Shown here piece after piece: positions 1 through 10,220 of a stretch of DNA of 64,000 nt. A program made the translations under genes and the position numbers. The DNA is from Magnolia sinica. Its lineage: Eukaryota > Streptophyta > Magnoliopsida > Magnoliales > Magnoliaceae. The notes below the pieces were generated by a model. That model ran no database searches. It was not told the DNA's origin and worked only from the letters and a program-made list of their open reading frames with translations. Location: positions 75,450,177 to 75,514,176 of the forward strand of contig NC_080582.1 in NCBI RefSeq assembly GCF_029962835.1. The letters are read 5' to 3'. Every line of letters begins with the position of its first letter. The first letter of the stretch is position 1.

Positions 1-339
1 GTAAGATTTTATACGCATGGTATGGAAGTATTCCAATGTATGTGCCGACTCATGTTTATCGGTGATGCTTGCCAACGGCCGCCCATGATCCTACTTTGCT
101 TGCTTGCCCTTAGGGGTGTGCGTGTAATAGTTATGCTTGGAAGTCAAAATTGGGGATTGTTTTTTTTCTCCAAAGATGACTATGAAAGGGTATATAGGTT
201 TGTTATGGGCATAATTTCATCCTCAACAAATTTTCGGCCTGAAAATTTCTCAGTAAATTTCAATTTTTGAGGTTTTTCTCAGGATATTATCAGGAAAACC
301 TTGCCAAAATCAAAGATATTTATGATAAATTATTATATA
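1..339. other. No gene recognised
   Basis: AT-rich DNA without a recognisable gene, RNA or transposon end. The short open frames have no family signature. It ends in a (TA)n tract at about 334-354. Confidence 0.5.
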
Positions 340-349
340 TATATATATA

Positions 350-626
350 TATATGAAAAGAAATTCCTTACTGTTTTCACTATTTTTCGAGTTAATGTTG
401 CGAGCATATGTTGATAAAACACTGACTTATAATATGCTGAGATTTTGAAAATACAATGAAGATATTAAGTGTATTTCTCGCGATGATATCAATATCTCCG
501 TGATATTTGTCACATTGGTTGTAGTTATCGGTTGAAGGGTGTGTTTGGTTGCACCAAATATCAGGAAATTTCTTGATATTTTGCACAAATTAAACTGATC
601 AATAGTAAAATTTGGTGCAACCAATC
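350..626 (+). repeat. Direct repeat, copy A
   Basis: About 275 bases that recur at 1052-1328 with scattered substitutions and small indels. Both copies start next to a TA tract with AAGAAATTCCTTA and end in the same stem-loop: GGTTGCACCAAAT near 545 pairs with ATTTGGTGCAACC near 611. No coding potential is seen. Confidence 0.75.
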
Positions 627-632
627 ACCCAC
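535..632. mobile_element. Small stem-loop MITE, copy A
   Basis: About 98 bases beginning GGGTGTGTTTGGTTGCACC and ending in the inverted GGTGCAACCAA, i.e. terminal inverted repeats of about 13-15 bases. The same structure recurs at 1236-1334. Such GTGTTTGG-type termini are common in plant MITEs. No target duplication was established. Confidence 0.45.
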
Positions 633-648
633 ACACACACACACACAC

Positions 649-692
<44 letters not shown>
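630..692. repeat. Microsatellite (AC)n(AT)n
   Basis: A CA tract is followed directly by about 20 AT dinucleotides. It lies between direct repeat copy A and a foldback element. Confidence 0.9.
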
Positions 693-693
<1 letters not shown>

Positions 694-699
694 CATGCA

Positions 700-1000
700 C
701 ACCTACGCACCTTTGCACGCGTGTTATGGGCCTAAAATCTGAATGGTCCATGTGATGCAGCACCCCATGAAACTCCGGGGTACCAATTTTCACCCTAATC
801 CAAAACTCTAGTGGGTCATAGAAAAGAGAGATGCAAATCAAATGAGGAAATTGTTTTCTTTTGCTATGGCCCACCAAAGTTTTACATAGGGTAAAAGTTA
901 GGCCCCGGGGGTTACATGGGGTGCTGCATCACATAAACTGTTCAAATTTTGAGCTCACATCACGTGTGACGAGTTCTCAAAAAGTTCTTGCAAGAACTAA
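700..1000. mobile_element. Foldback element with about 100-base arms
   Basis: The segment around 732-830 is matched in inverted orientation by about 855-955. Both arms carry GTGATGCAGCACCCCATG, a CCCGGGG/CCGGGG stretch and a GTGGGTCATAG/GTGGGCCATAG motif. A hairpin of this size without an ORF fits a non-autonomous foldback MITE. It sits exactly between the two direct-repeat copies, so insertion and duplication may be linked. Confidence 0.6.
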
Positions 1001-1022
1001 CGAGAAACGGCCCACAACTGAG

Positions 1023-1051
<29 letters not shown>

Positions 1052-1058
<7 letters not shown>

Positions 1059-1328
1059 AATTCCTTAATGTTTTCACTACTTTTTGAGTTAATGTTGCGA
1101 ACATATTGTGATAAAACACTGGTTTAAAATCTGCTGAGATTTTTGAAATTTTCATGATGATATTGTCAAGTGTATTTCTTGCAATAATATTAATATCCGG
1201 GTGATATTTGTCACGTTGGTTATGGTTATCAGTTTAAGGGTGTGTTTGGTTGCACCAAATATCAGGAAATTTCATTATATTTTGCACAAATTAGACTAAT
1301 TAATCATGAAATTTTTGGTGCAACCAAA
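1052..1328 (+). repeat. Direct repeat, copy B
   Basis: Second copy of the 350-626 segment in the same orientation, again preceded by a (TA)n tract and ending in the GGTTGCACCAAAT stem-loop. Confidence 0.75.
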
Positions 1329-1762
1329 CGCGTCTAAAAACTGACTTTGGGTAAGTTTAGGATTTAAAGGTCAATCTAGAAGACTGTTAGAAGGTTTCTC
1401 ATATGCAAAATGGACTGGTAGATAAGGTGAAGTTAAGTTGTTAGGATTAAACAGGGTAGTAGTGTCACGCCCTAAACTCGGAAACCAGGCTCACAAATTT
1501 CCCGATTACCGAATCCGGTGCCGACAGCCTCCGTAGTACCTCATTCTCGGTTCCCAGCGCACATACGCCAAATTCCGATCCTGGGATCCTACAAGGAGGA
1601 TTTTCCAACGTACATTTATCACATATCCACTAATATAAACATTTAAATACAGTGTTGAAAGGGAAATACGTATATAAAAAATCAAAACTCCAGAAGACCG
1701 CTGCATGCTCCAAGCTCAATGTTGTTGCAACCTAACATCACCTGCACGCATTTATAATGCAT

Positions 1763-1779
1763 AAGCTTATAGAAAGCTT
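1763..1779. promoter_or_regulatory. Conserved small hairpin in giant LTR
   Basis: AAGCTTATAGAAAGCTT, an interrupted palindrome, is retained in all three giant LTR copies (3695-3711 and 32601-32617), in each case followed by AGAGGGTGGTG. Conservation against a diverged background suggests a role in the LTR, such as RNA processing, but this is inference. Confidence 0.4.
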
Positions 1780-2939
1780 AGAGGGTGGTGTAAGTGTGTG
1801 CACAAGGTAAGTGTCAAGTATTCAATATAATGTCATAAACATACAATATCGAAAATAGTGGCAAGATCATAAATCACATAATATCAGAGTAAGCGAAAAT
1901 ACTGACTAGTCCATGAGTCATACAATATCAGAGCACGCAATACAGATCAGTTATGCAAATGAGGAGTCATAAATATTCAAGTATCAGATGCCGAGGATGC
2001 AATACAATCTGCGGTGTGAATGATCATGCAAGAGTGAGAAGTCGGGATGATAGTACGTAGTATCGCAGGCTATGGGGTCCATCACAAAGGACTTCTATCC
2101 AAACCAGTCCCATACCTAAATTTGGATAGTCAGACTCAATGGGGTAAACCCCTGACCTCAGGTTAGTCGCGCGCCTCAACCGAAATCCTTACTATTGCAA
2201 AGGTACATAACAATTAGTTGCGCACCACCAGCCCGAGTGGTTAGTGGATGAATAAATGAATGAGTATGCAACTCCTGCTCAATAAGTCCACGTATCAGTA
2301 TTGTACATCTCTAGGATCATCACCGGGGTCTAGTACACTCCAAACTAGATTGTCGCCCCATCGCGCACAACCAGGTGAGTGGAAGAGACCTCACTATCCG
2401 CCTGGCCAGTAGTCAGTCAATACCTACCCGGCACATCGATAGCGGACCCATTTATAAGCTGGTAAAACTCGGCCTAGTTTTACCCACTACGAATCGGGCG
2501 GATAAGGCCACACCCCCTTCCAACTGACCACGACACAGTGGGAGACGCGGCGTACTAGTATTCGACACTCGAGCGCTCATATATATCCACTCGATCTAGA
2601 TGTTGGAGCGTCTCCTAGCCACGGAGGTTTAGGGACTTTCACCCACGGACATCCAAAGTGCCCAGATACCCGAACCAAACATTTTCGGTCCCATCTAGCC
2701 ATCTACGGCATGCCTGTGGAGGCTACGACCCTAATGTCACTAGGGCATACAGTAATCACAACACACAATGCAAGATGCATGAGTCATACAATTTAGTCAT
2801 GCATCAATCATGCGCATACTGTGCGCTTATGTGAGACAATTTTCACCTATCAGGGAGTCTCATAACAACCTGCCCAATGACATATGCAATGGTCAACCAC
2901 ATCTCATAATAAACATGCAGATGATGCGTATGGGCATGT

Positions 2940-3130
2940 ACATCGATATCGATAATCGGCACTGATAATCGGCCTCGACAATTAGCCTGATAATCGGTCT
3001 CGACAATCGGTCCCAGCACCTCGACAATCGGCCTCGATAATCGGAATCGGCCTCAATAATCGAAATCAGCCTCGACAATTGGAATCGGCTTCGACAATCA
3101 GCCTTGACAATCAGAATCAGTAATCGGCCT
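2940..3130. repeat. Minisatellite of CTCGACAATCGG-like units
   Basis: About a dozen imperfect units of roughly 12-18 bases built on CTCGACAATCGG/CTCGATAATCGG. They lie inside the outer giant LTR and are absent at the same place in the other two copies. Confidence 0.75.
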
Positions 3131-3328
3131 AACAAAGAGCCTAAGGGAAGGTCACAATGTGGACATTTAACCATCATCACCCATCAATGCAGACATTTAA
3201 CCAATATTACTCCCAAGGTGTGGCCCACATAGGGCCAAGCGTATGATGGGCTCATGACCTCACACAAGGACCTAATACACATCATTATGGGCCTTACTCA
3301 TGGGCTGCATATACATCACGATGGGCCT

Positions 3329-3333
3329 TGGCA
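3329..3333. other. Target duplication of the nested giant LTR
   Basis: TGGCA precedes TGTCACGCC here and recurs at 7301-7305 directly after the terminal CTTACA. Confidence 0.8.
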
Positions 3334-4739
3334 TGTCACGCCCCAAACTCGAAAACTGGGCTCACAAAATTCCCAATTGCCGAATCCGACGTCGACAGCC
3401 TCCGTAGAACCCCATTCTCGGCTCCCAGCGCCCATTCGCCAGGTTCCGATCCTGGGATGCTACGAGGAGGATTTTCAACATCAGTTTGATTCGTAATAAG
3501 CATAACCAAAGGCATAACCCACAACAACAATCAAAAACTCCATCACATTTTCACTATGATCAAAAACTTTACAAGTACAATGAGCATAAAGGGAAATACA
3601 ATGAAGATGAACAAAAACTCCAAAATGATCTGCCATGCGTCCAAGCTTCAGCGCTGCTGCGATCCAACGTCACCTGCACATAACGGTCGTGCATAAGCTT
3701 ATAGAAAGCTTAGAGGGTGGTGAAAGTGTATGCTGAAGGTGGTAATGCAGCTATGAAGTATCAGAGTAATGCGGAACATGTTGATGAATGCCAAGAATAC
3801 CATTAGCCGTACCAAGGCCATGCGGTGCAAAGAATGATGTCAGCCATACCAAGGCCATGCAATGCGAAATGCAACTCAAGCATACAAATCCTCATCTAAG
3901 TCCACATATCGATACAGCTCAAAATCTGGAATATCACCGGGGTCTAGTACACTCCAAGCCAGATTGCCGCCCCATCGCGCGCAATAAGATGAGTGGAAAA
4001 GACCTCACTATCCGCCTGCCAATATCAGGCTCGGCTCGTCAATAGCGGACCCATTCCTCAAGCTGGTCAGACTCAGCCTAGCATTGCCCCCTACTCTCGG
4101 GCGAATAAGGCCGCACCCCCTTCCAACCAACTACGACACAGTGGAAAGCACAACCGTCTGGTAATCGGCACTCGGTGCTCATGCACCCACTCGGTCTAGA
4201 CGTTGGAGCAACCTCTTGGTACCATAAGGGTTTAGGGACTTTCACCCAGGATATCTATAGCACTCTATGTAGAATAAGATTTTCAGTATCCAATCCTGCC
4301 AACCACGATATGCATGTGGAGGCTATGGCTCTGATGTCGCTAGGGCGTACAGTACCATACCACACAATGCAAATGCATGAATCACACTATCCAGTCATGC
4401 AGCAATCCTGCACGTATCGTGTGCTCATGTAGGGCAACACCCCCTAAACAATCTGCCCGAAGGCATATGCTATGATCAGTCATTTCTCATATCAAGCATA
4501 CGTATGATGCATATGATCATGAATCATAGAACTAAACATGTTATATGAGATGGATAATGTTCATAACGAAGATGGGCCTAGACGGCCTACACATTACATG
4601 TATGGGCCCTAGGGGAAGTCATAATGCGGACATTTAACCAACACTATACTTGCAATAGGGATGTTAAACCGCCATTGCTCCCAAGGTATAGCCCGTCATA
4701 AACGTCATTACATAAATCATGTTGGGATTGCACATTGCA

Positions 4740-5105
4740 ATGGACCTTAGGTATATCCCATTGGGCCTTCAATACATCAAATGGGCCGTATCATATGGGC
4801 CTCATATTCATCAAATGGGCCACATCAATGGGCTGCACCAATGAGCCTTATGTGCATTACAATAGGTCATAACCCATGGGCCTTAGAATGCATCAAATGG
4901 GCATAATCTTATGGGCCTTATATTCATCAAGTGGGCCACATCATTGGGCCTCACCAACGGGCCTTATATACATTGCGATGGGCCATAGCCCGTGGGCCTT
5001 ACATATAAATCAAAGTGGGCCTCAACCATGGGCCAGAAGTAAGCTGGGTGGGCCTTAAATACATATCAAAGTGGGCCTCGACCACGGGCCACAAGTAAAC
5101 TGAGA
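4740..5105 (+). repeat. Array of spaced TGGGCC motifs
   Basis: TGGGCC/TGGGCT recurs about every 14-30 bases, separated by AT-rich ATTCATCAA-like spacers. TGGGCY is the plant site II core, and GGNCCCAC-type sites bind TCP factors. Whether these are bound is not known. Confidence 0.7.
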
Positions 5106-5264
5106 TGGGCCTCCCATCACCAGCAAATTATATATAATAAAATATAATATATATATATATATATATACATAGTACATTCAATATTATATATAATATAATA
5201 TTATGTGTGTATATATATATATATAAATATACATACACACGTACACACCCACACACGCACGCAC

Positions 5265-5660
5265 ACGAGCACACTCATTGTGGGCTCAACACAAACATCA
5301 CAGTGGGCTCCACCGCTCAAACATCTCAGTGGGCTCCACTACTCTACCGTACAACATCACAGTGGGCTCCACCGTCCAGGCGGACGGTGGAAATAAAATA
5401 CCTATCTCACTGTGGGCTCCATGTAGGGCCCACCATAACGTTGATATGCCATCCAACCCGTTGATAAGGTCAAGTAGACCTAGATGAAGGGTGAAAACAA
5501 ATTTCACGTTGATCCTAAACTTCTGTGGGCCTAAAAGGGGTTTCAATGGTAAAGTTCACTTCACACTGTTTCCTATAATGTGGGCCACCTGAGTCTTGGA
5601 TGGACCCGAAATTTGGAGGGGGCCCAATACTGAGAGTGGCCCACATCATGAACGGGTTGG
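5265..5660 (+). repeat. Foldback-family core segment inside the inner giant LTR
   Basis: Contains AGGGCCCACCATAACGTT, GCCATCCAACCCGTTGATAA, TTTCAATGG and ACACTGTTTCCTATAATGTG in the order and spacing of the dispersed foldback family (e.g. 54697-55124). The LTR therefore carries, or donated, half of that element. GTGGGCTCCAC recurs four times just upstream. Confidence 0.6.
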
Positions 5661-5733
5661 ATGATAAATAAACATCAAGGTGGGGCCCACGGCTACAGCC
5701 GTGGGTGGCTGTACGTCCGCCCAGCTTGAAAAT

Positions 5734-5736
<3 letters not shown>

Positions 5737-5794
<58 letters not shown>
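5737..5794. repeat. (AT)n microsatellite
   Basis: About 29 uninterrupted AT dinucleotides within the inner giant LTR. Confidence 0.95.
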
Positions 5795-5797
<3 letters not shown>

Positions 5798-7305
5798 TTT
5801 TCTTGAGGATTTTACAGGTGGGGTCCACATCTAGACAATCCACTCCTTCCAATGGCCCTCCATGGCTCCAGAAAAGCAAAACAAGCCCAATATTGGGCAT
5901 ATTTCGGCGTATAGACAATCAGGGAAGGTTTCAATGATGAAAACCACCATTTGGTATGGTATGGCCCGCTCGAAGGTCTGATTGATCCCATCTTTCAGCT
6001 CAACACCTAAAAGGGGCTTGGGAAAGGAATGAATGGTGTGGATTGAAGACATACATCAAGGTGGGACCAAAATAAGTGGGCCTCCCCCATTGGCTAGACT
6101 TAGCATATTCATTGGAGATGGGCCCTGCTTAGGTGGGCCACCAAGTGAGGTATGGTGTGGGTACAATACACACAACGTGGGCCTCACTTGTAGATGGTTT
6201 GGATGGGATACATACCTTGTGGTGGGGTCTATTCAAGTGGGCCACACAATCTCATTATCATCACTAAAAAAAATTAAAATAAAAGGGAGAGAGATAGAGT
6301 GTGAGACCCGCATGATGGAGGGACCCCGGCACTATGGGCCCTCCGTTGCACTAAATCATACATCAAGTGGGTCCCATTACATGTGGGCCCATTAAAATTA
6401 AATCCAACGGTGGAGATCCCTTCTCCACTAAATTAGACGGTCTAGATGACCCTAAATATGCAAGAAAATAAACATCATGATGGGGTCCATGGAGAATGGC
6501 CCCATCATGGAATGATCATGATGATCCAAGTGGGCCATTGGCCACATCTTAGGGTCCAAAGTGAGATCCAAACCATTGATCGGTTGGCCTCACTTGACCC
6601 ATCTTAAAAACATTAAAAACTACCCTATTAAAGCACCCACCGCTTGATCTTTTTGCTCCCTTGGCTTCCTTAGCTCCTTGTGCTTCTCTTTAATGGAGGA
6701 AGATAAGAAATGGATGGCTAGGATGAGAGATCTAGGGATGGAAAGGTGGGCCACACTTGAAGCTTGGGAAGCTTGGAGAGGTTCATACGTATGGATTTTT
6801 CTTGCTTAAGGGAGAGAGAGAGAGAGGGAGTAATGGGTGATGGAGTGATGGATGTGGTGGTGATGGTGATGGGTGTAAGAGGCTTCTTTTTTACTTTTGT
6901 GGCAAAAGTTGTAAGAGAGGGTATGGGTTGTAAGAAACTTTTTGACTTTTGGAGCTTGCTTGGGAAAGGGTGAAAGGTGATGTGTACTTGACATGATGGG
7001 ATTGATGGGTTGATTGATTGATGTGACACCTTGTAGAGATTCCATCAGAATTCGCACACGCGGTGTTTTCCTCGCACCAAACGCTGGCCCACATCTCCCA
7101 GCCAGGGTATGCCTCGGCGCCGGAACCGCGGCGACGACACGGTCGCTATGGTACAAGTCCAGAGTTAAGCCGACTTGGGTTGACGACATGAGAATCAAGG
7201 TCGCGCGCAAATACCGGTTAAGGGTTGAAGGTTGCCGGAATTCGACTGGGAAGACCACGGAAGCCCATGGAACAGTATGGTCTAGGATATGGGGCTTACA
7301 TGGCA

Positions 7306-7690
7306 CATGGGCTATAATTACATCATATCGGGCCTCACTCATGGGCCGCATATACATCATAATGGACCTCAGCACATGGGCCATAAATACATCATATCGG
7401 GCCTCATACAATCACAATGGGCCTAATATACATCACAATGGGCCGCTCACATGGGCTTAATACACGTCACTATAGGCCGCTCACACGGGCCTAATATGCG
7501 TCACTATGGGCCGCTCACACGGGCCTAACACATATCACTATGGGCCGCTCACATAGGCTTAATGCACGCCACTATGGGCCGCATCACACGAGCTTATTAC
7601 AAGCCACTATGGGCCGCATCACATGGGCCTCAAATACATCACAACGGACCCCATCTCATGGGCCTAATATATATCACAATAATAGTGGAG
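7306..7690 (+). repeat. About 34-36-bp tandem repeat with ATGGGCC cores
   Basis: Units of the form CACTATGGGCCGCTCACA followed by a GGGCCTAATA-like stretch repeat at least eight times. The tract belongs to the outer giant LTR and is the site into which the inner copy inserted. Confidence 0.75.
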
Positions 7691-9200
7691 ATAATGATTT
7701 TCACCGTTCAAATTCGTGGGGTCCACCATTTTATTTTCCGTCCAACCTAATCATAAGATCACAAAGACCGAGATTAAGAGGAAAAACAAATATCATTTTG
7801 ATCCAAAACTTCTGTGCACCCAAAAAGGGTTTCAAGAGTAGTTGTTCAATCCCCCACTGATTTTTTTGTGGTGGTCCATCTGATAGACAGCGTGGATATA
7901 GAATAAATAATCAATGGCGGGTCCCACACAGCAGGGATGAGGCACTCTCATAACAGGGAGGTCCCACCATCCAGGATAGATGGACGGTGTAGATATAGAA
8001 TAAATACATCATGGTGTGGCCACCGTCCAAATCTGCTGGACAGTGCAGATCTAATAAATACATCAATGTGGGCCCCACCCACATGTGTGGGGTGGGCCAC
8101 GTCCTGGACAGACAGCTGTATAAAACACATACATAAGAGGTGGGTCCACACGTGTGGCCCACCTCAGCTGAGAATCAAGCTGATATTTATTTTCCTTTCA
8201 GCGGTCCAGCAGCAGTTGCTACTGGACGCCTGACCCAAGACGGTCAAGATCAGGTGGGCCCGTGGTCTTGTCAAGTTAGATGGACAGTCTAGATGTAACA
8301 CATACATCATGCAAGGTGGGCCCCACATGCTGCCATGGTGGGGTCCACGTTTAATGGATGGACGGTCTAGAGTAAAACACATGCATTAGGGTGGTGCCTG
8401 CAAGGGCTTCAACCGTGGATGCCATCATCTCCACTATTTCCTGCTGTGTGGTCCACTTAAGGTTTGGATCTTCTGACCCTGGCCATAAAACAATCTCGAG
8501 AGATAGATGGACGGTGTAGATATGATACATATCTCATGATAGAGGCCCATCGGACTTGCTGGCAACCATCCAGCGGGCACATGTTGCTGGGACCCATTGT
8601 CCACGGGTGGACAGCATGGATATACAATACATATGTCTAGTGGGCCCCACCTCCACATGTGCATCACGTGTGGGGTGGGCCCCACACGGACGAAAAGTGA
8701 GTGGGTGGCATGGTGAAACACACACATCATGGCATGGTGCCACCATCCATGGCCTAGACGGTGGGCCATGTATTCATCACAGCAGGCCCCACATCCTATG
8801 GACAGCCAGAAAGTTTGGTGGGTCCCACGTGGCGGCACGACGTGGATCAAGTGGGCCACATGCATCACAAGAGATATAGATAGAGAAAAAGAGAGAGAGA
8901 TCGGATGAGGCGGGAGGAGCTCCTCCATGATACAGTGCATAGATCAAGATGGGTCCCACCACATGTGGGCTCTCAAATCACAAAAAATCAAATGATAAAA
9001 ACACCCACCGTCGATCTCCTCTTCCTTCTTCTGCCAACACGATCTAGAGCTTCAAGGGGTGGATTTAACGGTTGAGATGGACTTTGGATGGTGGGATTGG
9101 GAGGTAAGAAGGTGGGCCACACCAAGCTTCTCCTCTCATGGATGATTCTTTCCTTTGGGGTTGCTTAAAAAATTGAGAGTGAGAATGAGAGAGAGAGAGA

Positions 9201-9362
9201 GGTGATGGAAGAGAAGTGATGGGAGAGAGGGATGGTAAGTGATGGGTGGGTGTACTTGATGGGTGGAGAGAGAGAGAGAGAGGTGATGGAAGAGAAGTGA
9301 TGGGAGAGAGGGATGGTAAGTGATGGGTGGGTGTACTTGATGGGTGGAGAGAGAGAGAGAGT
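9201..9362 (+). repeat. 81-bp tandem duplication
   Basis: Two nearly identical 81-base units starting GGTGATGGAAGAGAAG and ending in a GA-rich tract, at 9201-9281 and 9282-9362. They lie within the outer giant LTR. The near identity points to recent slippage or unequal exchange. Confidence 0.85.
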
Positions 9363-9727
9363 TGACTTTAGGGGTTGCTTGGGGATGGGTGTTGTACTTG
9401 ACATGATGGGATGGAGTACTTGACATTTGATATGATTGATGGGATATTCTCTTGGGATTGCAACGCACAATGTTTTCCTCGAACTGAATGCGGGCCCACA
9501 TTTCCTGGCCCGAGTATCGCCTCGGTGCGCGAGATGCGGCATCGAAACCGCAGCGACGACGCAGTCGCAAGGATATAAGTCTCAGGTCGAGCCGACTCTG
9601 AAATACGGGATACGACTCAGGGTCAAGCACAAATGCTGATTACAGATCGCGGGTCGCCGAAATTTGACCGAAATGACCAAAGAAGCCTATGGAACGGTAC
9701 GGGCTAGGATACAGGTCTCACAAGTAG

Positions 9728-10215
9728 AATAGCCATTTGGATTATTGGCTTTCAAAACTAAGAATGAAATGGACTTCAGTTGGGTGGATTTGGGCTATAA
9801 TGTTGCATTGGTGCTAGTGCTGTTTGGGTTTTTCGGATAATGGTTTAATGCTGTGTAGGGGTGAATAAGCTAATAGAATTGGAGTTGGATATACCAGGAA
9901 GGAATGGATTTGGGTTGCAATAGGTTGTTTGAATGCTGAAAGAATAGTTTATATATGGATTGTCAAATCTATTTTCGAAAAGGAAAATAAGTACACCATG
10001 TGCTAAAAAATAAACTATGTTTAGTTGCTAAAAAGTCAAATAAGGTGAGGAATGCGCATGCATAAACACAATATTCCATGCACAAATATCAATATCGCTT
10101 ATGCTAAATACTCTACATGTATGACTGATCATTCATATTCAAGTACCAAAACCTTCCATATATTTTATTATCAATCTTCAAACACCTTACGTGTGCCATA
10201 TAAATACAGATTGTG
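9728..10215. other. No gene recognised
   Basis: Intergenic DNA between the outer giant LTR and the Athila element. AT-rich, no convincing ORF or transposon end. Confidence 0.5.
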
Positions 10216-10220
10216 TTCTA
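10216..10220. other. Athila target duplication, left
   Basis: TTCTA precedes the LTR start TGTTCACACC and recurs at 21853-21857 after the other LTR. Confidence 0.92.

Larger units (their letters stand above)
3334..7300 (-). mobile_element. Giant solo LTR (inner, nested copy)
   Basis: A 3,967-base unit with the same termini as the outer copy (TGTCACGCC on the left, GGCTTACA on the right) and 5-bp target duplication TGGCA. It inserted into the GGGCC-rich repeat tract of the outer LTR. Colinear blocks shared with the outer and third copies include CACTATCCGCCTG, TCACTAGGGCATACAG-like and CTAGGATA-like segments. No ORF of family significance is present. It must be younger than the outer copy because it interrupts it. 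Confidence 0.72.
1463..9722 (-). mobile_element. Giant solo LTR (outer copy), interrupted by a second copy
   Basis: On + the unit runs from TGTCACGCCC to GGTCTCACA, so on - it starts TGTGAGACC and ends GGGCGTGACA. The 5-bp target duplication AGTAG is present at 1458-1462 and 9723-9727. Without the nested copy (3334-7300) and its duplication it is about 4.3 kb. There is no internal direct terminal repeat, primer site, polypurine tract or gag/pol coding. TG..CA ends, a 5-bp duplication and no coding fit a solo LTR left by LTR-LTR recombination. The terminal sequences resemble Del/Tekay-type gypsy LTRs, but that clade call is from memory. Two related copies lie at 3334-7300 and 32255-36239. Confidence 0.7.

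Noticed and set aside
599..877. 92-residue minus frame with IYIYIY and CVCVCV
   Set aside because: It is translation of (AT)n and (AC)n microsatellites.
6718..7411. Minus frames of 103 and 201 residues in the inner giant LTR
   Set aside because: They span a GA/CT-rich tract and LTR terminal sequence, with no family resemblance and no conservation in the other two LTR copies.
7306..7690. CRISPR-like array of repeats and spacers
   Set aside because: Repeats are degenerate with variable spacing, in a plant LTR, with no cas genes. A minisatellite explains it.
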